DNA of 64,000 bases, from assembly GCA_037954235.1 (NCBI GenBank), contig JBBMOA010000007.1, forward strand, positions 2,062,501 through 2,126,500, in the 5' to 3' direction. A program made the position numbers and the translations under genes. This document shows positions 35,901-46,656 of this stretch, one piece after another; position 1 is the first letter of the stretch; each line of letters opens with the position of its first letter. The DNA comes from Aulostomus chinensis. Its lineage: Eukaryota > Chordata > Actinopteri > Syngnathiformes > Aulostomidae. Below the pieces are notes generated by a model. That model saw only the letters and a program-made list of their open reading frames with translations. It searched no databases and was not told the origin of the DNA.

Positions 35901-38047
35901 AGGCAGGAGCGGCCGGCTGAGGTCTTGCTGAGCTCCCTCCTCGGCTATGAAACCTCCACTTCCTTTCACACCGCCTCCTCTCTCATCATCGCCTCCTCTC
36001 ACCCTCGTGCAGGTGCAGACTTCACCAACAGCTTCCGCAGCCTGAGTCGGATCTCCTGTCCCGCTGAGGGAGCGAGCCAGGGGGAGGAGGACCTGGTAAA
36101 GGAAGCCACAGCCATCCTGCTGGAGCAGTGCGCCTCTCTAGAGGAGCTCAAGGCTGCCAACAAACCCACCATGGACCCACGGTGAGTTTGTCAGGGCCCT
36201 GACATGCAGCCTCACCCCAGGCTGCCTGCTCTCTGGCACCTGCAGTGCCTTCGTTTCTATAGAGAAAAGTACCAGCTTTCCCAGACGTGATGATTAGAGC
36301 TAAATGTTGGGCTGATCTACCCTTCGTGGTCCTGGACTATATTTGAATACACACTAAATCCAAAACTGACAAGATTCTGAATTCATAATTACAAACATCG
36401 TCATCTGGCAGGATCGTCAGAATCTGTCCTTGAACCTGGATCTCATATTGTCTGATGAAGACGTCAGGTGGCGGAGCGTTGCAGTGCATCCTGATGTGTG
36501 TCATGCTTGGCCAGATGGGGAAACATGCTCGCTTAATGCTAGCATGTGAACTGCTGACTAGCAATATGACACTCCGCCCCCATACATCCGAGATCTAATT
36601 AATCTTGAAAACCTCATAACATAGAAAGGAAATGGTAGAAGAACACTTGACATCACTTGTTCCTTTCACGAATGCACGTGTGGAGAAACTGTAACTGTAC
36701 AGTCTCATGGTGTGCAACACTTGAACCAGACAGGAGTCAAACGATGATGGAGGACTTCAGTTCCACCCTTTGTCTCTCTGACGAACCTCGCCAGTGAAAA
36801 TGTTCGCTGCTGCTTGTGAACGGGATTATCAGTGGGAGATTTGTTGTCCATGTCAGCAGCCGAGTCAGAACAAAAGCGTGATGGCGTCATCTGTGCTGAC
36901 AGCTCTGCTGCAGTTGTGTTGATGCTGAGCGGGTCTGGTACTTTCCTGGAAGGCAGTGTCATCAAACCAGATGTCAGCTCGCGAATTTGAAGTGACTCAT
37001 TTTTAACTTTTCTAATTTCCTCACATGAGCCCTTTATTTTGCTGACATGAATAGAATCAGAGGAACAGATCACATGTGCCTTGTGGTCTTGTTACTGATC
37101 ACCCCATCAAGCGTCCGTCAACACCAGCATCCTGGACCGACTGCTCTGTCTCTGATGTACCAGCAGTGGTTCTAACGGTCCCATTTCCTGTCTGCCGCTG
37201 ACAGCGAGCTGGCGATGCTGCTCTCCATGGCTCAGAGCAACCCGGCGCTGTTCCAGATGATCTCGGACAGGATGACAATCGCGAGGCAGCTCGACAGACT
37301 CAGCAGACTGCAGGAGCTGATGGAGACCAGCGAGGAAGAGCTGAAGAACAAGCAGGCGGAGGAGTGGAGCCGCTGGATCACCCGCTATAGGTGAGATATC
37401 AGCAGGAAGTTGGGAGGAGTTTGACCATTTCCATGGGAAGCGGGCAAAGGGCGGGACCGAATGATGTGATGGTTGGAAGTGAGACAGATAAAGGGGTGGG
37501 GCTAGATAAGGAAGTGGGGTGTGACACTGTTCCATTATTTGGCTCTTGGACTAGTTTGTGTTATCACTGCGGCAGGAAGCGTCTGGCTCTGGAGCTGGAG
37601 GGCCAGGCTGATGTTCAGGCCGTGCAGGAGGAGAGGGTGCGGGTGATGGACAGCACCAACCCACGAGTGGTGCTCAGGAACTACATTGCCCAGAATGCCA
37701 TCGAGGCTGCTGAGAACGGAGACTTCTCTGAGGTCGGGAACATGAAGTGTTGTTTCATCGTGGTTGAAAACTTAATTTACGCTTGCATTAGTCATGTGAC
37801 GCATCTCCTGCCACAGGTCCAGCAGGTGCTGAAGGTTCTGGAGAAGCCCTTTTCTTCCGAGCCGGGTCTGGAGCTTCCTGCGTGGGTGGGCCAAGGCGGG
37901 AACACCGAACCCGGGGAGAGGGATGAAGGAGAAGAGCGCCGGGAGGAGGAGGAGGCAGCGTCCGCGTCCACCGCTAGAAATCCTGTTCCCTACGACAGCA
38001 AACCTCCAGCTTGGGCACAGGAAATCTGTGTCACATGATCTTCGTAA
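32963..38047 (+). CDS. selenoo: Selenoprotein O, mitochondrial protein AMPylase
   Basis: Exons are 32963-33516, 34015-34218, 34314-34491, 34779-34909, 35018-35295, 36013-36181, 37205-37390, 37576-37732 and 37817-38047, giving 2088 bases (695 residues with selenocysteine; human 669). The ending CVT-U-SS is read through TGA at 38036-38038 to TAA at 38045, identical to the human tail. The N-terminus (arginines, no acids, then RLLSTVGM) looks like a mitochondrial targeting peptide. Conserved blocks: AAHCYCGHQFGQFAGQLGDG, VKGAGLTPYSRQADGRK (K176), SSIREFLCSEAM, CHGVLNTDNMSI and DYGPYGF. N338 and D347 have the 9-residue spacing of the metal-binding Asn/Asp of SelO pseudokinases. Known role: transfers AMP to Ser/Thr/Tyr of mitochondrial redox proteins; the Sec near the C-terminus is thought to form a redox-sensitive bond. 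A low-complexity acidic insert (about residues 645-670) separates the core from the tail. Confidence 0.96.
35581..35680 (+). repeat. 19-bp minisatellite in selenoo intron
   Basis: About five tandem copies of GATGCTAGCAACTACTGCT between the exons ending at 35295 and starting at 36013. Each unit carries a GCTAGC palindrome. Confidence 0.9.
38036..38038 (+). other. selenoo: In-frame UGA selenocysteine codon
   Basis: TGA after ...ICVT and before TCT TCG TAA. A conventional gene finder will end the protein here, three residues too early. Recoding is supported by the SECIS at 38503-38548 and by the invariant family tail. Confidence 0.95.
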
Positions 38048-38499
38048 AAGCTTCCCTGAGTCATAGCTGGCCTGCCAAAAGTGGGAGGAGACTTTACTAG
38101 CCTTTTGATATTCTTCCTCGCCGTTCACTGTCTGACCCTCCCATCCCTTTGGCGGGCAGCATCAGGGAAGTTAGCCAGAGGTCCCCCGCAGACGAGCTAG
38201 ATGATACAACGCGGTCAGAGTTGAAGAAGGTGCTAAAAATACACAGATTCCACTATGACCTTTAACCCCTGTGTGACACGGACCAGGATGTAGACAGTAA
38301 AATATAATTTGTCTGAAATAATCAGACAAGATGGAGTCTCGTGGCTCCTGAATAATTCTAAGAGGCTGTAATCAAAGGACGATTGACCTCACTAATGCAG
38401 TTTATGAAATATATTTAGAGGCGCATTTCTATTTTTGTTGATTACAAAGACGCACCTGGTCTTCTTCTTCTGCTCCGTCTGCTTGCTGTCTGACGGCTG

Positions 38500-38550
38500 G
38501 TGATGACGACTCAGACTACAAGCCTCGCAATGGCCTGTCTGAGTCTGACA
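38500..38550 (+). promoter_or_regulatory. selenoo: SECIS element, form II
   Basis: Quartet ATGA at 38503-38506 and TGA at 38546-38548 enclose a perfect 9-bp helix, GACTCAGAC (38508-38516) with GTCTGAGTC (38537-38545). The conserved unpaired AA is at 38520-38521, about 13 bases above the ATGA, and a mini-stem GCC/GGC (38522-38524 with 38532-38534) caps it, which makes it form II. It lies about 465 bases past the UGA, a normal spacing. It recruits SBP2 for selenocysteine insertion. Confidence 0.92.
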
Positions 38551-39386
38551 GACGTCGGGGTGTCACCTCCACCTCTACCAAATACGTGTGTGTGACAGAG
38601 AGGTTGTGTTTGATTTCCTCACATGCTGCACTTATAAGCTGCTCCAGACAAACGCACAACACTTCCTCCCACAGCTTCTGCTGGTGTCTCAGCTCCTCCT
38701 TAAGGCGCTGACGCTTAAACGTGGAACGGAATTTGTACCTGTAGCGGTGGAAGTAGGAACAGGAACTACATGTTAGTCATCTGTGACCATGCAAACGTCT
38801 CAGGGGAAGTCAATGATTTTTGTGCCACAACCACTTTGATTGTGTTGATGGAAAAAAACATGTCTCCTTTTCATGAATTACTCAGTGAATTCGTTTGTTT
38901 GCGATCCAGCCATCGAATCAAACTGGACATGAAATGAGATCAAACTTCGGTTTGTCTCAAAGTGATACTTCACCCAAAAAGTGCATCTAAGACCTTTTTT
39001 TTCATTTCAGTTCTTTTGTATGGGTGTAGAATGTGGGAGGAGTCAGACACGTATATCTACCTTGAAGCTAACGGTGGCTAACAACAGTGTGTCTGGCTCT
39101 TCCTGCATTCGGGATTTACAAAAAGTTGTGTACTTCAAAAGAAAAATACACAAATGGGTGAAGTATTGCTCCACTTTACTGAAATATATCCTGATCTACT
39201 TTCAGTGTTAACATGTACTAATACACCAAGCGGTCAGTAAACCACGTCTAGAGTGTTAATGTGTATATTTGACCTCCATGTATCTGACGTCACTCAGCCA
39301 TTTTATCGTTCTGCACCAACAACAGCAAATGTTGTCTTAACTCATATTTGTAGAGACGTCACATGAACTCACAAAGTAGTCCTGTT
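38551..39386 (+). other. selenoo distal 3' UTR
   Basis: No coding exon. Unique AT-rich sequence between the SECIS and the AATAAA. TUBGCP6 and HDAC10, which separate SELENOO from MAPK12 in human, are not present. Confidence 0.5.
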
Positions 39387-39392
39387 AATAAA
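39387..39392 (+). promoter_or_regulatory. selenoo: Candidate selenoo poly(A) signal
   Basis: AATAAA 1.34 kb past the selenoo stop, downstream of the SECIS and just upstream of the GC-rich mapk12 promoter. Confidence 0.5.
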
Positions 39393-39499
39393 AACTCTGA
39401 TCCTTGATGCTTCCTGGTGGCACATTTCTCTGTGTGTGAGTGTGTGTGTGTGAGTGAGTGTGTGTGTGAGTGTGTGTGTAGCTGCTCATGTTCTAACAC

Positions 39500-39824
39500 G
39501 CACTACAACCCTCCCACCCACCTGCGGACTACCGCCTACTGCGCCTCCTGCTGCCTTGTACGCGCGCATTGTTGTCGGCTCCGTCTCAGGTTCCTCGCAT
39601 TCCAGGCGTCTCACCTTTACTCGCGGGCCCCGGCAGCACCAGGCGTTCCCGGGAGTGGCTTGGGTGACCTCAGGCTGCGCCCTGAGCGTGACGCGCAGAG
39701 CTGCGCCAGGCTGAACGCGCTGCGAGGGTTGGGGACATGGATCTGTAGCTGCTGACGAGCCAAGACTAGCAGAGACACGAGCAACACCGGAGTTACTTCT
39801 TGATTTATTTTATCCGTAAGTAGG
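39500..39824 (+). promoter_or_regulatory. mapk12: GC-rich promoter / 5' UTR of mapk12
   Basis: A CpG-rich block (for example GTACGCGCGCATTG, ACGCGCTGCGAGG) directly upstream of the ATG at 39825. I see no clear TATA box. Confidence 0.45.
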
Positions 39825-40246
39825 ATGAGCAGGCGCGTCAGACCTGGCTATTTCCGCCAGGAAGTCAACAAAACCTCATGGGAAGTACCGGAGCGGTACC
39901 GCGAGCTGAAGCAGGTGGGGACCGGAGCCTACGGGACGGTTTGGTAAGTGGAGGCTGTGGCTGCGGGAGAAGCTCTAAAACCACCACAGGTGTACGGATC
40001 GCGATAACAAAGCCAGGGACGGATGAGGTGGAGGCGCCGCGGCCGCGCGGTGCCAAACAAAAGACGGAGCGCTACTCACGCGCTCTTTCATTTCCTTGTA
40101 GGCTGCCGACGTGCGCGCGCGTGTTCGTTAGCGACAAGGGTCACAGCATAGATTCCTCGGCGGTGCGATCGCCCCCCCCCCCCCCCACACACACACACAC
40201 ACACGCACACACTGATTAGATACTCATTATGAGCTCATACCAGTGT

Positions 40247-40277
<31 letters not shown>

Positions 40278-40365
40278 GTTCCAAACCGCTCTGGCCAGCT
40301 GAGTGCACCTCAACGCACTTGACAACTCTGGGAATGTTTTTTACACTGGGGATGAACTGGTACTG

Positions 40366-40464
<99 letters not shown>

Positions 40465-41005
40465 TTTCTTCACAGCTCCTTCCTGGTTGCTGCTCTCTGG
40501 TGATGAGGTCATGAGCCTGGGTCCTGTTTGATGGGCCGGTTCATGACTGAGATAAACAGAGTAGGAAGTTGAAGTTCTGATCCAAATGATTAGTATTGAT
40601 CTGATTACTGTACCCCCCCCCCCCCCCCCCCCCACAGCAGGGGACAGTAGGCCAGCAGGGTCTGTGCTCTGGATTGCTGCTCTGTCAGCAGTGGGTTTTC
40701 AGGTGTTGTCCCCCAGGTGAGCCTCCTCCCCAGGTCTGACCTCACACCCTCTGCTTCACCCTCAGCTCAGCGGTGGACTCCAGAACCGGAGCCAAAATTG
40801 CCATCAAGAAGCTGTACCGGCCTTTCCAGTCGGAGCTCTTTGCCAAGCGGGCCTACAGGGAGCTGAGGCTCCTCAAACACATGAAGCATGAAAACGTGAG
40901 CCTCCTGTCAGTCCTCAGGACGCTTTAACCTGCAGACTTGTCCTCAGTTCAGAAAAGGCTTCTGTAGATGAAGTTATACATCTATAATTACAGTATATTC
41001 CTTTT

Positions 41006-41073
<68 letters not shown>

Positions 41074-41473
41074 CTGCAGGTGATCGGCCTGCTGGATGTG
41101 TTCACTGCTGATCTCTCTCTGGACCGATTCCACGACTTGTAAGTGCTTCTCCTCCTCCTCTCTCGCTCCTCTGCTGCTCCACCTCTCCCTCGTGCTGGTA
41201 CCAGCTCTTCCTCCATCCTGCAGCTACCTGGTGATGCCCTTCATGGGGACGGACCTGGGGAAGCTGATGAAGCTGCAGAGGCTGTCTGAGGAGAAAATCC
41301 AGTATTTGGTTTATCAGATGCTCAAAGGCCTAAAGGTGAAGGATTTGACCCGGCGGTGTGTTCAGGTCCCTCGCGTGATACCGGCTGTGTTGATGAATTT
41401 TTCTCATCTTCTCTTCTTGCAGTACATTCATTCTGCAGGTATCATTCACAGGGTAAGTAGGCTGTAACCCCGT

Positions 41474-41517
<44 letters not shown>

Positions 41518-43587
41518 GGGGTGGCTGCTGCCTCTTGTTCAAACACACTCCTGATGTTTGCCTGCTGCTCGCTTCATCTTCTCATGTCAACTCTGCAGGA
41601 CCTCAAACCAGGAAACCTCGCCATCAACCAGGACTGTGAGCTCAAGGTAGGTTGTTCCCTCCCCACAGGAGCCACGCTGCATCCAGCAAGTGTTGCTGCT
41701 GCTTGGTGAGCCAGGGGCCGGGCTCACAAACACGCATTCACACGGAAAGCAAAGATCTTCAGTACGGACGTGATTTGATGAACCAGGACTTTACCTCTGA
41801 TATTTACAGATTTCATAGAAACAAGTTCGTATGATGTTGATGTTTTTTCACCCACTGGAAACCTATAAAGCTATGAATCTTATATTTGCCAGCATCAAAG
41901 GCCAGACGATGAGCAGAGAGATGAGACTAAATCTGTAAAGCTGACCGACATCTGCCGATACCGATGACGTGCCGTTGTTACGGTGCATCCCGAGCTGGTC
42001 TGGTTACCATCGGCTGCTCCTGGAACACAAACTCACCCTGGTTAACGTGCAGTATTTAATGACTCACATGTTCTAAACTTACTTACCAAATTTTCCAGTG
42101 GTGGGAGGAAGCGTTCAGGTCCTTTATTTAATAAAAAGTAGAAATCTTTGAAAGTCTTGAATCTCAGGGGTGATGGGCGGTTCCCAGGGTGAGAAATGAA
42201 GTGTGTCGGATCGACCGGCCGTAGCTGAAATAACAACGAGGTAGAAGTTGGAGGGAAACGTGTGGACTGGACATCTGAACACGACGCCTGGTTTGATGAA
42301 AGTCACCAGACAGAGCGGAACCTCAGGATCACTTCTGATCGATCCTGTCAACTCCAAAACTTTGCGCCTTTGTCTTTGTCAGGAATGTTCATGAGGCTCT
42401 CTAGTGAACTGTAATAGCAAATATTAATTAAATCACATACGGACAAAATCTGGCCCCAGGCCGCGCTCTGGCTCCCACCCCATCTCTATCAGAGGAAGAC
42501 CCTGGGGGGGGGGGGGGGGGGGGGGTCTTTACTGCCATGAGCCTGGACTCCAGCAGAGGGTGCTGCTGCATTTACACTGGACTGGGGGCCTCATGCTGAT
42601 TCTGTGGCAGCGCCCACCGCAGGCCCACATGAACTGGAGCTTCTATCATGTCCAACTCTACTTTGTGTCCTCAGATCCTGGACTTTGGTCTGGCGCGGCA
42701 GGCCGACAGTGAAATGACGGGGTACGTGGTGACTCGCTGGTACAGAGCCCCGGAGGTCATCCTGAGCTGGATGCACTACACTCAGACGGGTAACGTTGAG
42801 CCGCCAACACGTTCTAGAACCGTGTTTACTAACGGTGTTAGAACATTGTAGGAATTTGCTTCCGCTTAAACTCATCATTTACATCGCTTCCCACAGGTGA
42901 ACAGGCTGGAACGTGTTACTGCAGCAGCGAGGAGAATTTATCTGTAGCAGGTCAGGGAAGTGAGGGGCGGTAATGTGAGGCAGCAGCGAGAAGCTGCAGT
43001 CAGCAGTCAGCAGTCAGCGTGTCGTCACTCAGAAACCAACAGCAGCGCAGCTCAAGTTACAGCAGCTCAAAAATGCAGTTAGGAAAAGGGAGTGACATGA
43101 ATGACAGACCAGACATAGTCAACCACTCTTCTGAAACCAGGGGGGGGGCTCATTGACCAGGTCACACTGGGGGCTCCTGAGGCGTTCCCAGGCCAGCGTG
43201 GAGATGTAGTCCCTCCACCTGGTCCTCGGTCTAGCCCGAGGCTCCTCCCAGCTGGACGTGCCAGAACACCTCCACCTTATCAAAGGTGCACAGAATAGTC
43301 AGAGTGTGGTAAACAGATAAGAGTGCAAATTGTGGGTTGTAAGTAAAGAGTGAATCCAGGCAACTGAGAAACACCAGTGTTGAAAAGAACTTTTTACTGG
43401 CTGGAGAAATACGCATAATCCAGATGGACACATGAGCGCCTCACAGGTTTCCGTATATCTGCTATTCTGTCTCAGGCCAGGAGGGGGAGCTCTCCACACA
43501 CATGAGCTCAAACCACAGGCGCTCTGATTGGATTTTGAAACACTTTGTTACAGTCCAAGATCTTATAACAGATGTGGTGTTGATGAC

Positions 43588-43645
<58 letters not shown>

Positions 43646-44594
43646 ATGCGTGCGTGCGTGCCCGCGCCCCTCCCTCAGTGGATATTTGGTCCGTGGGCTG
43701 CATCATGGCAGAGATGCTGCAGGGGAAACCTCTCTTTAAAGGCAGTGACCGTATCCTTTGACTGCTGGTGTTTCACAGGAATAACAGTGTTTCCTTCACC
43801 GTGGAGGTCATGTGATCACCGGTCCGTCTGCTTGTCCGTCTGAGCGCCCTCTGTGTTTCGCTTGTAACCCCTGAATTTCATCCTTGACCTCTGCCCCTCA
43901 GACCTCGATCAGCTGAACGAGATCATGAAGGTCACAGGAACACCCACTCCGGAATTCATATCCAAACTCCAGTCTGAAGACGTGAGTGCAGGAGAAGCAG
44001 CACTGAGTTCTGCTGGGCTTCACACTTGTGGACCCACATGGAGCTTCACATCTGAGTTGAAACGCTGACTGCTTTTAGAATGAGGAGGTTGATTTCTTCT
44101 TCTAGGCCAAAAGTTACGTAAAAAGTCTTCCAAAGTTGGAAAAGAAAGATCTTCGGAAGGTGTTTTCTGCTGCTAAACCACAAGGTGGGACATGTTGAGT
44201 CTTTTATTACATCTACTTTTACTTTGGCAGTCAAACTGTCGCTAGATTTCCTGTTCTGCTTCCTCCTCAGCCGTGTCTGTGCTGGAGCACATGTTGCTGT
44301 TGGATCCGGAGAGCAGGGTAACCGCTGCCGACGCCGTCTTGCTGCCTTACTTCACCGAGTTTAGAGAACCAGAAGAGGAGACGGAGGCACAGCCGTACGA
44401 CCACTCGCTTGACAACACGGAGCTGCCGCTGGACCAGTGGAAACGTAAGCGTGAGGGGGAGGAGCGTAGACCCTGATTGATCAGTAGAGAGAGGAACCAG
44501 GGTTTAATTCTGTGTTGCTTCTTCAGGTCACACCTTCACCGAGATTTTAACCTTCAAGCCCGTTGTGCCAGAGTCCAAGGAAACGTCTCTGTAA
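39825..44594 (+). CDS. mapk12: Mitogen-activated protein kinase 12 (p38 gamma / SAPK3)
   Basis: Twelve exons: 39825-39943, 40766-40895, 41080-41138, 41224-41335, 41423-41452, 41599-41646, 42675-42789, 43679-43750, 43902-43981, 44106-44184, 44271-44444 and 44527-44594; 361 residues (human 367). Kinase features in order: glycine loop GTGAYGTV (32-39), catalytic lysine in IKKLYRPFQ (K54), HRD loop (D151, split across exons), DFG (D169), dual-phosphorylation TGY (T181-G182-Y183), then TRWYRAPE. The C-terminus KETSL is a class I PDZ ligand, which among p38 kinases marks p38 gamma, and the SELFAKRAYREL block also fits MAPK12 better than MAPK11/14. Known role: stress-activated Ser/Thr kinase activated by MKK3/6 and tethered to PDZ scaffolds. 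The adjacent MAPK11 of mammals is not seen downstream. Teleosts may have two paralogues; I cannot assign a or b. Confidence 0.96.
40167..40280. repeat. C-run/(CA)n and (TG)n/G-run inverted repeat in mapk12 intron 1
   Basis: C-run plus (CA)n at about 40171-40213 is the reverse complement of (TG)n plus G-run at about 40241-40279. Roughly 27 bases containing the palindrome ATGAGCTCAT separate them. Together they could fold into a long hairpin. Confidence 0.7.
40368..40464 (+). repeat. Long (TG)n(AG)n in mapk12 intron 1
   Basis: About 40 TG units followed by AG units. A C-run (about 40613-40634) follows in the same intron. Confidence 0.9.
41006..41072 (+). repeat. (GT)n abutting mapk12 exon 3 acceptor
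   Basis: About 32 GT units. Only TCTGCAG stands between the repeat and the exon at 41080. Confidence 0.9.
41476..41515 (+). repeat. (TG)n after mapk12 exon 5 donor
   Basis: About 19 TG units starting 24 bases inside the short intron 41453-41598. Confidence 0.9.
43146..43265 (-). mobile_element. LINE-derived fragment (Rex1/L2-type 3' region)
   Basis: In a mapk12 intron. Read on the minus strand, it matches from memory a common fish LINE 3' segment: a GGGAGGAGCC block, then a GGACTACATCTCC block and GGCCTGGGAACGCCTC. It is truncated at both ends, with no tail or duplications found. Family assignment is tentative. Confidence 0.45.
43589..43645 (+). repeat. (GT)n upstream of mapk12 exon 8
   Basis: About 27 GT units, then GCGTGC variants and a short pyrimidine tract before the exon at 43679. 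Confidence 0.9.
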
Positions 44595-45070
44595 GACCCG
44601 GACCCAGAACTGATTCATATTTCATCATCCTGTCTGTTCATGTAAACGACAGAAAGGCTGGATGAAGTCTCCCTCTGCGTCGCGTTGGTCCAACACTTTG
44701 AGTTCTGAGTGAAGCAGCAGAGTCGAGGCTCAGTTACGCTCGGTGCCTCCGGTCACAACCACCTTTGATTAGCAAATCAGATCAGGACAGACGTCTCTCC
44801 CGCTGTCACAGCACCAGGACGGGGTTCAGGTGCCACCAGAGCAGCTGGGCTCCAGAAACAGACACAGAGTCTCGCTGGAAAAACACATTTGATTGTTAAA
44901 ACCAAATTAATAGTCAGATTTATCCTGGTCTCAGGAGGCCAGGTCCAGGTCCAGATCCTGGACCCTCTGATCCGGATCAGACAGATCCAGATCAAAGTCT
45001 TTCTTGGATCCTGGATCAAAGTCTGCATTTTTTAACAATGTTCCGCTTCCAATTTTCTATAAGTGACAGT

Positions 45071-45102
<32 letters not shown>

Positions 45103-45268
45103 CTATTGCTCATAGTGGCCTTATCACAACAACAGAAGTCTTCCCACCAAACCTTCTGATGTCACGTCAGAAACACACAACCTTTCCCTCTGTGGTGTCG
45201 TAGGGAACACAAACAGCTTCCTGTGAATGAACGTCTGTAAAGTCACTCAAGCATTTTTCTACTATTAA

Positions 45269-45355
45269 ATGGACTCAAACGGTAAATGGACTCCATCTTT
45301 AACAGCGCTTTTCTACCTCAGCGCCACTCAGAGCTCCTTACAGTGTCGTCTCATT

Positions 45356-45435
<80 letters not shown>

Positions 45436-45597
45436 TGGTGGAGGCTGCCGTGCAAGGCGCCAACCTACTCATCAGGAGCAATTATGGGTCCAGTATCTTG
45501 CTCAAGGACACTTCGACATGGTCACCGGGGTTCGAGGATTGAACCAGCAACCTTTCGGTTGCTAGACTGCCACTCTACCCCTGAGCCATGCTGCCCA
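45269..45597 (-). mobile_element. tRNA-derived SINE, minus strand, with internal CA expansion
   Basis: On the minus strand the head at 45597 reads GCATGGCTCAGGGGTAGAG (box A-like), then GGTTCAATCC (box B-like) and a GTGTCCTTGAGCAAGATACT body motif. After a (CA/TG)n expansion at 45357-45431 comes a tail containing GAGTGGCGCTGAGG and ending at TCCATTTACC. The body is related to the SINE at 27501 but the tail differs, so it is another family or subfamily. Confidence 0.65.
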
Positions 45598-45611
45598 TCA
45601 AAGATTCTTCT

Positions 45612-45677
<66 letters not shown>

Positions 45678-46538
45678 GAGAGAGAGAGAGAGTGACTTGC
45701 TTCCTCTTCAACAAACCTGACCAATGTTTCAACCCTGGGCTTTTCTTCCCCTCTACACACCCACCTCCAAACACAAAGAGTACACACAGTATGTATACAC
45801 ACAAAGTAACACACAAAGTACACTGGAACTTCATCTTTACATATTGGAAAAACAAACAAGGCCAAAATGAAAGAATTCATGTTCATAAGAAATTACTGAG
45901 GGCTTATTGTTGCATTAATTAACAGTTAGTTCTCACTCCTGCATGAACTCGTGTTCATTAATGTGTCATTAAAGACGTAAAGGCAGGTTGTTCAGAGTTT
46001 CACGAGAGTGCAGCGTGACAACAACCCCTCTTTGACCCCAGAACTGAAAATCTTATTTTTTGTATTTGATGTGATTTATGACTCTGAATACCAAACCCTT
46101 CAACAATCAGCCTGTTTGCTTTAGCATTCTGCTCTGTCCTCCACACGCATTCTCCACTGCGGGTGTTGAATTTAACAAGCTTGTCTTGAGTGACCTCCAG
46201 ATCCTGGACTCCCAGGGGAGACTTCCCAGAGGACGCGCTTCCTTCCTGGACCTGAGCTCCTTCAAGCCGCGCTTGTTGTGTCTTCCTAGTCGCACACACT
46301 GTTGATAGTTCACTCAGATGTCAGGCGGTTCTGTTCCTGCTGCGAACAGGAAAACAGAGGGGAGAGCACATTTCTGAGCTCCACAAGTTCTCCTCTCCAC
46401 CAGGCAGCGGCACATGGACAGACTCACTGTTCCTGCCTTGTTTGTTGACCCTGCGGTTTATTTTCAGTGCTGGATTCATATTTCCTTCAGACACTCATGG
46501 AGTTCACGTGCACCCTTATACACATAGAGGCTTTCCCT

Positions 46539-46656
<118 letters not shown>

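Noticed and set aside
39417..40219. Open frames of 110-120 codons around the mapk12 first exon
   Set aside because: They are out of frame with the kinase and reflect GC-rich promoter and CA-repeat composition.
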